The notes under the pieces are model-generated. The model made no database searches. It was not told the origin of the DNA and saw nothing but the letters and a program-made list of their open reading frames with translations. The position numbers and the translations under genes were made by a program. A DNA stretch of 64,000 nt from Microbacterium murale (GTDB lineage: Bacteria; Actinomycetota; Actinomycetes; Actinomycetales; Microbacteriaceae). Shown in pieces: positions 40,568 through 48,585 of this stretch (position 1 is its first letter; every line of letters starts with the position of its first letter). The stretch spans positions 3,038,001 to 3,102,000 of the forward strand of contig NZ_JAUSXK010000001.1 of assembly GCF_030815955.1 (NCBI RefSeq), in the 5' to 3' direction.

Positions 40568-41662
40568 GTGAACGTGAATCGGCCGTTCTCATGGCGAGAT
40601 CTGCTGCGTCTTCCGCAGGGGGCGGCGATCTCGATCGAGACGGTCGCCCTCCTCGTGGGCACGGCATTCTTCGTCGTCGGATTCCTCGTTTCGATCTTCG
40701 TGTTCTGGGGACGCCAGCTGGAGATCGTCGGGCCAGGTTCGATCGGGACCTACGCCTCGATCGGCGGGGCGATAGTCGCGGTGCTCTCGGCGCTGCTGGG
40801 GCGGCTCGGTGTGCGGCCGGGGCGGCGCGTCATCCACAGTGACGGATTGGCGCTGCGGGACGACCGGTTGCGCTGGTACGACGTGGCCGCGATCGCACTG
40901 GCCTACGCGGCCACGGCGCTGCTCGGCTGGGAGGGGATCGCGGCGCTCCTGGCTCGCAGTTTCACCGACGCTCCGGTCTTCGCCTTCCCCGGGGCGATAC
41001 TCGTCGCCGTGGCCTTCGCATTGACGGCGTACATCTGCTTCCTCAGCGTGGTGTCGCTCACTCCGATGTCGCTGTCGCTGGTGCTCGCGGTCTTCCTCGT
41101 GGTCGGTGCGTTCGCAAGCATGCTCACGGCGACGGATGCTCACTGGTGGCAGGACAATCTCTCGGCCCTCGGGATGGCGAGCAATGACTCGTCATGGATC
41201 TTCAACGGCACCTTGATCGTCGCCGGCGTCATCGTCACGACGATCGCACGCTACGCGACAGCCGGACTGTCCATCGAAGCGCCGAAGGAGGCGCGTGGTC
41301 GACGCCTCGTGCGCATCGGGATGATCCTCATCGGCATCTTCCTCACCTGCGTGGGGATCTTCCCCGTCGATGCGTTCTTCATCGTGCACAACACCGTCGC
41401 GACAGGGATGACGGTCGCTTTCGCCGGCCTCGTGATCGCATTGCCCTGGATACTGCCGGCGATCTCGAAGGTGTTCGTCGCACTCGGATACGCCTACGTC
41501 GCCGTCATCGCGCTGCTGGCCGTCTTCTTCGCCACCGGCTACTACAACCTGACGGCGGTCGAGCTGATCGCCGCGGTTCTGATCTTCAGCTGGATCATCG
41601 TGTTCCTCCGAGCTGCCGAGGATGTGTCCTCGGTGCCCGCCGGCGCACAGATCACCCCTTGA
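40568..41662 (+). CDS. DUF998-like multi-pass membrane protein
   Basis: About 364 residues from a GTG at 40568 (MNVNRPFSWRDLLRLPQGAA); GTG codons at 40541 (overlapping the PRTase stop) and 40574 are alternatives. About nine hydrophobic segments. The first comes after residue 20 (ISIETVALLVGTAFFVVGFL); the second half contains DNLSALGMASNDSSWIFNGT and GIFPVDAFFIVHNTVATGMT, resembling DUF998 membrane proteins. Function unknown. It is probably co-transcribed with the PRTase and ends in an 11-nt convergent overlap with the ABC permease gene. Confidence 0.72.
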   Translation: MNVNRPFSWRDLLRLPQGAAISIETVALLVGTAFFVVGFLVSIFVFWGRQLEIVGPGSIGTYASIGGAIVAVLSALLGRLGVRPGRRVIHSDGLALRDDRLRWYDVAAIALAYAATALLGWEGIAALLARSFTDAPVFAFPGAILVAVAFALTAYICFLSVVSLTPMSLSLVLAVFLVVGAFASMLTATDAHWWQDNLSALGMASNDSSWIFNGTLIVAGVIVTTIARYATAGLSIEAPKEARGRRLVRIGMILIGIFLTCVGIFPVDAFFIVHNTVATGMTVAFAGLVIALPWILPAISKVFVALGYAYVAVIALLAVFFATGYYNLTAVELIAAVLIFSWIIVFLRAAEDVSSVPAGAQITP

Positions 41663-42503
41663 CTCCGCTTGCGGCGATGCCCGCGACGAATACGCGTTGC
41701 GTCACGAGGAACACCAGCAGCGTCGGCAATGAGGCGATGACGGCTCCGGCGAGAACGACGTTCTGGTACTCGAAGCTCATCGTGTAGGACATGAGCCGGT
41801 TGAGCGTCAGAACCACCGGATACAGCGCTTCGGACTTCAGGATCGACAGCGGCCAGAGGAAGTTGTTCCAGGCGTAGACGAACATGAACACGGCGAGGGT
41901 CACGATCGCCGGTTTCAGCAGCGGCACCACGAATTGCCAGACGATGCGGAATTCACCGGCGCCGTCCATACGTGCTGCTTCGATCAGTTCGTCCGGGATG
42001 TCCTGGATGAACTGGCGCATCAGGAAGATGCCGAAGGCGTTCGCGAGCCATGGCAGCAGGACGCCAAGATACGTGTCGGACAGGCCCATGCTGGAGACCA
42101 GGTAGTACAGCGGGACGATCGTCACGATCGGGGGCAGGAACATCGTCGCGATGATGCCCCAGAAAAGTGCGTCGCGCCCGCGGAACTGATGCTTCGCGAA
42201 GACATATCCGGCAAGGATGCTGGTCACCAGCACGGAGATCGTCGCCCCGCCCGCGATGATGATGCTGTTGAGCATCGACTGGACGAACGGTACCGCCGTC
42301 AACGCGGTGATGGTCGGCTCGAGCGCCGGCATCGAGGGGAACCAGGTCGGCGGGATCTGCGAGAACTCAGCGGGTGTCTTCATGGCCGAAATGAGAAGCC
42401 AGTAAAGCGGGAAGAGCGGGATCAGAGCGACGACCGCGAGAAGAACGTATTGGACGCTCCTCCCGAGTCGACGGCGGACTGCGGTGGAGGAAGCGGCGCT
42501 CAT
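41652..42503 (-). CDS. Carbohydrate ABC transporter permease, MalG type
   Basis: A 283-residue permease with six helices. N-terminal VVALIPLFPLYWLLISAMKT, then NSIIIAGGATISVLVTSILA and the ATPase-contact loop EAARMDGAGEFRIVWQFVVP; it ends VAGIAASGVKG. It is the last gene of the GNAT/PIG-L/binding protein/permease operon and overlaps the MalF-type gene by 4 nt. The associated RpiR, MurQ and sugar-kinase genes make an amino-sugar or muropeptide-derived sugar the likely cargo. Confidence 0.92.
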   Translation of the reverse strand: MSAASSTAVRRRLGRSVQYVLLAVVALIPLFPLYWLLISAMKTPAEFSQIPPTWFPSMPALEPTITALTAVPFVQSMLNSIIIAGGATISVLVTSILAGYVFAKHQFRGRDALFWGIIATMFLPPIVTIVPLYYLVSSMGLSDTYLGVLLPWLANAFGIFLMRQFIQDIPDELIEAARMDGAGEFRIVWQFVVPLLKPAIVTLAVFMFVYAWNNFLWPLSILKSEALYPVVLTLNRLMSYTMSFEYQNVVLAGAVIASLPTLLVFLVTQRVFVAGIAASGVKG

Positions 42504-43435
42504 CGCTTGCGTCCCTTCATGATGATCCCGAGAACGCCGCCGATGGCGACGATCATCAGGAAGAGTGAGACGGCAAGGGCAGAGGACTCACCGGCCATGC
42601 CGTATTGGAAGGCCGAACGCTGGATCTCGAATCCCACGACGTTGGTCGAATTGGCAGGTCCGCCTTGCGTGAGCAGGTAGATCGGGTCGAACACCTGGAT
42701 CGAATTGACGAAAGTCATCAGGATGACGAAGACGAGTGATGGACGCAACAGCGGGATCGTGATCGACCAGGTCTGTCTGACAAGGCCCGCACCGTCGATG
42801 CGGGCCGCCTCGTACAGCTCTTCGTTGATCTGCGTGAGACCGGCGATGAGAAGGATGACGTAATAGCCGAGCATCTGCCACACATTGAAGATCACCAGCG
42901 ACAGGAGCGCCCACTGCGGATCGCTCAGCCAGCCGGGAGGCGTCAGGCCGATGGCGGAGACCATCGCGCTGAGAGGGCCGTAACCGGGGGAGTAGATGTT
43001 GCCCCAGATGATCACGATCGCGATGGTCGGGATGACGTAGGTCGCGAAGAGCAGCGTCCGCACGACGCCCTTCCCCTTCAACTTCGGGAAGTAGAGCAGC
43101 AGCGCGATCAGCAGCGCAAGCGGAATGGTGATCAGGACCGAGAGGCCCACATACACTCCGGTGTTCGCGATCGCCTGCATACGCGAGGCATCGCCGAGCA
43201 GCCGCGTGTAGTTGTCGAGGCCCACGAAAGTCATGTCGGTGATCGAGGTGAACATCGACCACTTGTTGAGGCTGATCCAGATCGTCATCAACATGGGGAT
43301 GACGGTGAAGACGCCGATCACGATCATCGCAGGGCTGAGGAAGAGCGCCGACCATTTCGCGGTCTTGCTGCGTCGCCGACGCATCGGCGGGGAAACGGTG
43401 TTGCGGCGAGGGCTCGCGGTCGTGGCGGTCGTCAC
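42500..43435 (-). CDS. Carbohydrate ABC transporter permease, MalF type
   Basis: A 311-residue permease. ALFLSPAMIVIGVFTVIPML forms the first helix, LYEAARIDGAGLVRQTWSIT is the EAA loop, and the C-terminal helix is followed by IMKGRKR. It pairs with the MalG-type protein downstream. It is separated from the lipoprotein gene by a strong hairpin (43458-43488), and GGGAGGATG-like sequence precedes the ATG. Confidence 0.92.
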   Translation of the reverse strand: MTTATTASPRRNTVSPPMRRRRSKTAKWSALFLSPAMIVIGVFTVIPMLMTIWISLNKWSMFTSITDMTFVGLDNYTRLLGDASRMQAIANTGVYVGLSVLITIPLALLIALLLYFPKLKGKGVVRTLLFATYVIPTIAIVIIWGNIYSPGYGPLSAMVSAIGLTPPGWLSDPQWALLSLVIFNVWQMLGYYVILLIAGLTQINEELYEAARIDGAGLVRQTWSITIPLLRPSLVFVILMTFVNSIQVFDPIYLLTQGGPANSTNVVGFEIQRSAFQYGMAGESSALAVSLFLMIVAIGGVLGIIMKGRKR

Positions 43436-43457
43436 GGGGAGGATGCCTTTCGGACGG

Positions 43458-43488
43458 GATGTGGGGCTCCGCGACGGAGCCCCACATC
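43458..43488. promoter_or_regulatory. Intercistronic hairpin between lipoprotein and permease genes
   Basis: Perfect 14-bp stem: GATGTGGGGCTCCG (43458-43471) with CGGAGCCCCACATC (43475-43488), loop CGA. It starts 14 nt after the lipoprotein stop on the minus strand and lacks a U-tract. It is the same arrangement as the hairpin at 9001 and probably raises binding-protein yield relative to permease by stabilising the upstream message or by partial termination. Confidence 0.75.
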
Positions 43489-43501
43489 GCTGTCAGGGGA
43501 G

Positions 43502-44818
43502 TTACTGCTGGGCGGCTGCGAGGGCGGCGTCGACGTCGCGCGCCGCGTTCTCCATCGCCGTCTTCGCGTCGACCTGGCCGTTCAGCAGGGCCTCGAGCTG
43601 AACCTGCAGGGCGTCGGTGGCCGCAGGGCCGCCGAGCACGGTCGGGAACGGTGTCGCGGCATCCAGTGCGTCGACGTACGTCGAGAGGAAAGGCGTCTCG
43701 AGCGTGTCGGCGTGCGCTTCGATGTCGGAGCTGCGCGTCGGCATGATGCCCATCGAGATGAGGATGTCGCCCATCGCTGAAGAGCCGTTCTCACCGGAGT
43801 CCGGCCCGTTCAGGTAGCTGAGGAACTGCCATGCGGCATCCTGCTTCGCATCGTCGGCCTTGCTGTTGACGATCGTCATCCACGAGTACGAGATCGAACT
43901 CGACTCTGTGCCGCTGGGACCGACCGGGATCGGTGCGGTCGCGATCTCGGAAAACCGATCGCTCATGGCGTCCTTGAGGGAGCTCTCCCACCAGTTCGCC
44001 ATGATGAGCATGCCGGTCTTGTCGTTGACGAAGTTGTCGAGGTAAGGACCCGTCGTGTTCGCGTTCGCCGTCGACTTCGAAGTGTCGGTCGAGCCGGCCT
44101 TCACCAGCGTCTCGTACAGTTCGGCGGTTTCGATCGCCTCATCGCTGGTGAGATTCGAAGCGGTGCCCTCCTCATTGAGGAACGTGCCGCCGTTGGAGGC
44201 GAGCAGGGAGAGGAACGGATGCACCACGCCGCTGTTCCAGCCGGTGATGAAGCCGATTCCCTGCTGATCGCCGGTCGTGAGCTTCGCTGCATCGTCCACC
44301 AGCGCGTCCCAATCGGCTGGAGCCTCGCTGATGCCTGCGGCATCGAACAGCGCGGTGTTGTAGTTCAGTGCATACAGGTCGATCTCGTTGGGAACGCCGT
44401 ACAGGTCGCCGCCGTTGCTGGCGGCTGTGACCACACCGCTGGGCCAGTTGGCGGTGACGTCGTCAGCGACGTCACCCGGTGCCCTGGCCGCGAGCCCGTC
44501 GCGGACGAGCTCGGGAAGCCAGGCGTCGTATGCGCCGACGATCGTCGGGCCGTTGGCGGAGGTGCCTTGGGTGCGCAGCGTCGAGAGCAGATTGCCGAAC
44601 GGCACTGACTGCACGGTGAGCTTGATGTCGGGGTGCTCCGCGGTGAATGCGTCACCTGCGGCTTCGAGCATCGCGACCTGGTCAGGACCCCAGTGCGTGA
44701 GGAACGTGATCTCCTGGGCTCCGCTTCCGGACCCGGATTCTGCAGGGCCGGCGCAGCCGGACAGGGTCATGGCGGCGACGATGCCGAGGCCTGTCGCCGC
44801 GAGAACTGATTTCTTCAT
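43502..44818 (-). CDS. Sugar ABC transporter substrate-binding lipoprotein
   Basis: A 438-residue precursor. Signal peptide MKKSVLAATGLGIVAAMTLS with lipobox LSGC, then a Ser/Gly linker and ITFLTHWGPDQVAMLEAAGD. Family pattern continues through VPNEIDLYALNYNTALFDAA, MLIMANWWESSLKDAM and a C-terminal Ala-rich helix. The ATG at 44818 follows GAAGGAAAGCC. It belongs to the PIG-L/GNAT operon and delivers the sugar to the two downstream permeases. The ATPase must be encoded elsewhere. Confidence 0.92.
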   Translation of the reverse strand: MKKSVLAATGLGIVAAMTLSGCAGPAESGSGSGAQEITFLTHWGPDQVAMLEAAGDAFTAEHPDIKLTVQSVPFGNLLSTLRTQGTSANGPTIVGAYDAWLPELVRDGLAARAPGDVADDVTANWPSGVVTAASNGGDLYGVPNEIDLYALNYNTALFDAAGISEAPADWDALVDDAAKLTTGDQQGIGFITGWNSGVVHPFLSLLASNGGTFLNEEGTASNLTSDEAIETAELYETLVKAGSTDTSKSTANANTTGPYLDNFVNDKTGMLIMANWWESSLKDAMSDRFSEIATAPIPVGPSGTESSSISYSWMTIVNSKADDAKQDAAWQFLSYLNGPDSGENGSSAMGDILISMGIMPTRSSDIEAHADTLETPFLSTYVDALDAATPFPTVLGGPAATDALQVQLEALLNGQVDAKTAMENAARDVDAALAAAQQ

Positions 44819-44865
44819 GGCTTTCCTTCGTTGTCGGATGGTGCGAATCGGGTATCGGGTCGATC

Positions 44866-45558
44866 TCATGGCCCTGCGAGGGCGAACTTCTCTGTGCCGG
44901 CGCTCTTGAATGCGGCGGCGCGTTGCGCGCCAACGAGGCATCCCTTCACCTGCATCAGCGCGGAGTAGTAGTCGATGAAGCGGAAGCCGTATGTCTCGCC
45001 GCGGGCGAAGGCGTGCTCCTGGATGCCGGTGCGCCACAGCTCGAACGCCTCATCGGGGATCTCGAAGAACGTGTCGGCCTCGAAGCCCTCCATGTCCTCC
45101 CAGTTCTCGGCGTGCAGGATTGTCGGGACCGAGTGCCGCTCCACGTCGATCTCCTCGATCGGGATGGAAGCCAGGAATGCGCCGCGCTCAGCGGCCAGCG
45201 CGGCGCGTTCATGGTCGCGGTGCATGGAACGCAGCCAGTGCGTGATGAGGATGTCAGGCTTCGCCTCGCGGATCACGGCTGCGATCTGCTCGGCCACAGC
45301 TTCGTCATCCGGGAGGAAGCCGTCGGAGTAGTCGAGCGTGATCAGCTCGGCGCCGATCGTGTCCGCGAAGAACTGCGCCTCGCGAACCTTCTGCTCGCGG
45401 TAGACACTCGGCGCGATCGTCGGGTGTCCTCGTTCTCCGTAGGTGCAGTCGATGATGATGGCGCGGCCACCTTCGAGCACGACCTTCGCGAGGGTGGGTC
45501 CGGCGGTCAGCTCCATGTCGCCGATGTGGCCGCCGACGGCGATGACTGTCTTGGTCAT
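44866..45558 (-). CDS. PIG-L family deacetylase-like protein
   Basis: A 230-residue LmbE/PIG-L protein. Typical members start with an AHPDDE motif that supplies two zinc ligands and a catalytic aspartate. Here it reads AVGGHIGDMELTAG: the His and the ligand Asp are kept, but the base position is Gly. The third zinc ligand lies in THWLRSMHRDHERAAL. Family role: N-deacetylation of GlcNAc-type compounds. In this operon the substrate is plausibly an imported N-acetyl amino sugar. The ATG at 45558 overlaps the GNAT stop by 4 nt; the longer frame inside the GNAT gene was rejected. Confidence 0.82.
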   Translation of the reverse strand: MTKTVIAVGGHIGDMELTAGPTLAKVVLEGGRAIIIDCTYGERGHPTIAPSVYREQKVREAQFFADTIGAELITLDYSDGFLPDDEAVAEQIAAVIREAKPDILITHWLRSMHRDHERAALAAERGAFLASIPIEEIDVERHSVPTILHAENWEDMEGFEADTFFEIPDEAFELWRTGIQEHAFARGETYGFRFIDYYSALMQVKGCLVGAQRAAAFKSAGTEKFALAGP

Positions 45559-46541
45559 TCTGAGTCTCCGATCTCTGCGCGCAGGATGTCGAATGTACGG
45601 GTCGCTGCGAAGCCGGTCTTCGCATACAGTGCAGAGGCGGTGGAGCCTTCGTCGGCCCAGAGGAACCAGGCGCTGTGTGCGCCGAGCGCGGTCATGCGCT
45701 CGAGAGTGAGGTGCAGCAGCACTTTGCCGAGGCCGGTGCCACGGCTCTCCGGCAGCACGCCGAACGGGCCGAAGCGTTCGATCACTGATTCGTAGGTGCC
45801 GTGCATGGCCCAGCCGAGTACCGTGCCCTCCGGGTTCTTGGCGATGATGATGCGCTCGGTGGGCATGCCGCCGACAATTCCCTCGCGGATCGCCCTGGCC
45901 CAGTCGGAATTGAACGAGTCGCCTGCGATCTTGATCAACGGGACGAGGTCGTCGTCGTCCGGGGTGCCGAGATGCCAGCCCTCGTTGCGGAGCATATCGA
46001 CGCGCTCGCGGATCTCTGCCGGCATCTCGTAGCCGATCAGTGATCGATCCATGGCGCTGGGGCGCTCGACGCGGCTGAAGCCCATTGATGCAAGCAGAGC
46101 GGATGCCTCGGGGTAGCGCTCGGCGTCCAGACCCGGAAGCACGTAGTTCGGCGTGTATGCCGAGAAGATGACCTCCCGGATTCCGTTGCCGCGCAACCAG
46201 TCGAATGCCTGCATGATGAGAGTGCGGCCCAGGCCGTGTCTGCGATGGTTCGGCACGACGAAGAAGAACGGGATCCAGCCGGTGGACGGCTCGAGGTCGT
46301 CGCCGTCGTGCGCGACGCGTCGGCGCACCGCATAGGCGGCACCCACGACTGCACCTTGATCTTCGGCGATGAACAGCCCGTCGGCGTCGAAGTTGCGATC
46401 CATCAGGATCAGGTCGCGCAGCCGTCGCGCCGTGATCCCGTCCTGGGGAGCCGACCTGGTCCATGCTTCGGCGATCGCGACGCCGTCGCCTGTCCGGAAG
46501 CTTCGCACCGTGATGGTGCCGGGGAACTGCATCAACGTCAT
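45555..46541 (-). CDS. GNAT-family N-acetyltransferase with two GNAT domains
   Basis: A 328-residue protein with two acetyltransferase folds. The first has FFFVVPNHRRHGLGRTLIMQ (acetyl-CoA loop); the second has GPFGVLPESRGTGLGKVLLH. It is the first gene of the importer operon, with GAGAGGACG before the ATG. Together with the PIG-L-like protein it suggests N-deacetylation and re-acetylation of an imported amino sugar, or acetylation of a transported antibiotic-like compound; the substrate is unknown. The promoter is proposed at 46568-46596. Confidence 0.83.
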   Translation of the reverse strand: MTLMQFPGTITVRSFRTGDGVAIAEAWTRSAPQDGITARRLRDLILMDRNFDADGLFIAEDQGAVVGAAYAVRRRVAHDGDDLEPSTGWIPFFFVVPNHRRHGLGRTLIMQAFDWLRGNGIREVIFSAYTPNYVLPGLDAERYPEASALLASMGFSRVERPSAMDRSLIGYEMPAEIRERVDMLRNEGWHLGTPDDDDLVPLIKIAGDSFNSDWARAIREGIVGGMPTERIIIAKNPEGTVLGWAMHGTYESVIERFGPFGVLPESRGTGLGKVLLHLTLERMTALGAHSAWFLWADEGSTASALYAKTGFAATRTFDILRAEIGDSE

Positions 46542-46567
46542 CGTCCTCTCGCCGGGTGAGTGAACTC

Positions 46568-46596
46568 AGTATGGCAAGAATGTTCAGTGCTGTCGA
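46568..46596 (-). promoter_or_regulatory. Promoter of the GNAT/PIG-L/ABC operon with upstream palindrome
   Basis: On the minus strand TCGACA (46591-46596), a 17-bp spacer and CATACT (46568-46573). Just upstream, TGATTTACATCA (46609-46620) is a near-perfect palindrome, TGATnTAnATCA. It is a candidate site for the RpiR-family regulator encoded immediately beyond. Confidence 0.5.
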
Positions 46597-46668
46597 TACC
46601 GGTGGAGATGATTTACATCACAGAAACATGACGATCTGCGGACTCTCAGTCGGCGGGTTGCGGGGTGG

Positions 46669-47526
46669 TCAATCGCGCAGAGCGCGAGTCGCCTCGCGGG
46701 TGCGCTGCAGGGCATCCACGGTCTCGGCGAAGCGACGCTTCGCAACGCCGACGAACAAGCAGTCGACGAGGGTGAGCTGCGCTATGCGGCTGACCATGGC
46801 GCCGGCGCGGAACGTCGACTCCCGCACTTCCGTGAACAGGGCATGGTCGGCGGCGTGAGCGAGCGGTGAGCCCTTCGCCGATGTCACGGCGATCGTCGAG
46901 GCGCCATTGCCTCCAGCGGTGCGGAGGAAGCGCACCGTCTCGCTGGTGGTGCCGGAATGCGAGAAGCCGATCGCGACGGTCGGACCCGCGTTCAGCACAG
47001 TCGCGGCGATCGCCTCATGCGGATCGGTGAGCACGTGGGCGTTGCGGCCGACGCGCAGCAGTTTGTGGGCGAGGTCCTCGGCGACGAACTGGCTGGCACC
47101 GATGCCGTAGAGCAGGATTCGCTCGGCACCGTCGATGTCGGAGATCGCGGCGTCGAGCACCTCGAAGTCGAGCTGGGCGACGGTCTCCTCGATGGCGAGA
47201 AGCTCGAGGGCCGCCAGTTTTGACACTGCTTCGCGCAGAGAATCCTCGTCTGAGATCTCGGATCCGAACGCCCCTCTTGGCGAGAACTGCGCAGCCTCCT
47301 TGCCGAGTTCGGTCGCGAGTGCCATGCGCAACGGGGCGTAGCCGCTGAGGCCGATGGCGCGGCAGAATCGCACGACGGAAGCCACAGACGTGCTGCACTC
47401 CTGCGCGAGCTCATTGATCGTCATGTCGATGACGATCGATGGGTTCTCCCGGACGACCGCGGCGATGCGGGCAAGCGAGGGCGGAAGCGTCGAGGCAGCT
47501 GCTTCGATGGTCGATTGGATGCTCAT
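46669..47526 (-). CDS. RpiR-family regulator (MurR-like)
   Basis: A 285-residue regulator. N-terminal HTH_6 domain (residues 1-77): LARIAAVVRENPSIVIDMTI and ECSTSVASVVRFCRAIGLSG. C-terminal SIS sugar-phosphate domain: ILLYGIGASQFVAEDLAHKL, GFSHSGTTSETVRFLRTAGG and TIAVTSAKGSPLAHAADHAL. Divergent from the kinase and murQ, and upstream of the importer operon, it is placed like MurR, which senses MurNAc 6-phosphate. The ATG at 47526 follows CGAGGAG; the long upstream frame is a shadow of the kinase gene. Confidence 0.9.
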   Translation of the reverse strand: MSIQSTIEAAASTLPPSLARIAAVVRENPSIVIDMTINELAQECSTSVASVVRFCRAIGLSGYAPLRMALATELGKEAAQFSPRGAFGSEISDEDSLREAVSKLAALELLAIEETVAQLDFEVLDAAISDIDGAERILLYGIGASQFVAEDLAHKLLRVGRNAHVLTDPHEAIAATVLNAGPTVAIGFSHSGTTSETVRFLRTAGGNGASTIAVTSAKGSPLAHAADHALFTEVRESTFRAGAMVSRIAQLTLVDCLFVGVAKRRFAETVDALQRTREATRALRD

Positions 47527-47592
47527 CCGTGCTCCTCGGGGTAGGGGATTACAGTATGTCCTGGGAGCAGCTTCGCTCGCAGGTAAATTCTT

Positions 47593-47620
47593 TTCAACAA
47601 GTCTACGCTGGCTGTAGACT
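47593..47620 (+). promoter_or_regulatory. Probable promoter of the kinase-murQ operon overlapping an inverted repeat
   Basis: TTCAAC (47593-47598) and TAGACT (47615-47620) are 16 bp apart. AGTCTAC (47600-47606) and GTAGACT (47614-47620) form an inverted repeat across the spacer and -10, a likely regulator site or hairpin. AT-rich GGTAAATTCTTTTC lies just upstream. Confidence 0.45.
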
Positions 47621-47685
47621 CTTTCCGTGATGTCACGCAGAGCCGTTGAGCCTTCACGCAGAGCAGCCGATGCGAGAGTTGAGAG

Positions 47686-48585
47686 ATGCCGATCGAGCCC
47701 ATGACAGCCGCTGTCGATCTCGGTAAGACCCGTTGCCGGGTTGCCATGATCAGCGCCGACGGACGTACGGTGCGCACGGATGCCGGTACACCCGGTCTCG
47801 TCGCCGCCGATGGCATCGCCGCTGCGGTCGCCGCGATCCTGCCCCTGCTCGAGAAGACGGAGCGCATCGACAGTATCGGCGTCGGCGCGGCAGGGGCCTG
47901 GACGGCGCCGGATGCCGCGGCTGCCCTCGCTCGCACCCTCGCCGACGCGATCGGCGCGCACGTCGCGGTCACCTCTGACGTCGTCAGCGCGCATGCCGGG
48001 GCGTTGCAGGGCGCGCCTGGCACGCTGCTGATCGCCGGCACAGGCGCCGCAGCTCTCGGAGTCGACGCTGACGGTGTACGGCTCGTCGACGGCTGGGGGC
48101 CCGACCTCGGCGACCTCGGCAGCGGCTCCTGGATCGGACGCGAAGGCGTCCGCGCGATGCTGCGTGCGCGCGATGGGCTCGGCCCCCCAACCGCACTCAG
48201 TGAAGCTCTCCGCGCTCACATCGCACCGGCCCTGGATCCCATCACCTGGCTCGTCGGCGACATCCCGACCGCTCGTCAATTGGCCACTGCCGCTCCACTC
48301 GTGCTCGATGCGGCCGCCGTTGGTGACGCAGTCGCCGCGAACGTCGTCGCCGAGGCGGTGCGGCTGCTCACAGCATCCGCCGTCGCGGCATCCGATCGCG
48401 CTCTCGAAGTCGCCGTCCATGGCGGTCTCACCGATCACTCCTGGTTCCGCGCCGAGCTCGAACGCGCACTCACGGCCGCCGGCCGCACGATCGTGCCCGC
48501 CGTCGGCGACGCCCTTGACGGCGCTGCGCTCCTTGCGCGCCGTACCGACATGCCCCATGAAAGGTTCGTACACCGTGCCGAATGA
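47686..48585 (+). CDS. BadF/BadG/BcrA-type sugar kinase (N-acetylglucosamine/N-acetylmuramate kinase-like)
   Basis: A 299-residue actin-fold ATPase: AAVDLGKTRCRVAMISADGR (phosphate 1), GVGAAGAWTAPDAAAALART, GTLLIAGTGAAALGVDADGV (phosphate 2), LGDLGSGSWIGREGVRAMLR and EVAVHGGLTDHSWFRAELER (adenosine). The family includes GlcNAc kinase. Overlap with murQ suggests it produces the 6-phosphate used by MurQ after ABC import of an unphosphorylated sugar. The start may instead be the ATG at 47701 (MTAAVDLG); neither has a good ribosome binding site. Confidence 0.87.
   Translation: MPIEPMTAAVDLGKTRCRVAMISADGRTVRTDAGTPGLVAADGIAAAVAAILPLLEKTERIDSIGVGAAGAWTAPDAAAALARTLADAIGAHVAVTSDVVSAHAGALQGAPGTLLIAGTGAAALGVDADGVRLVDGWGPDLGDLGSGSWIGREGVRAMLRARDGLGPPTALSEALRAHIAPALDPITWLVGDIPTARQLATAAPLVLDAAAVGDAVAANVVAEAVRLLTASAVAASDRALEVAVHGGLTDHSWFRAELERALTAAGRTIVPAVGDALDGAALLARRTDMPHERFVHRAE

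Noticed and set aside
41652..42503. Frameshift check of the second and third importer permeases
   Set aside because: Both read continuously with intact EAA loops, so the frameshift at 4992 is not a general feature of permease genes here.
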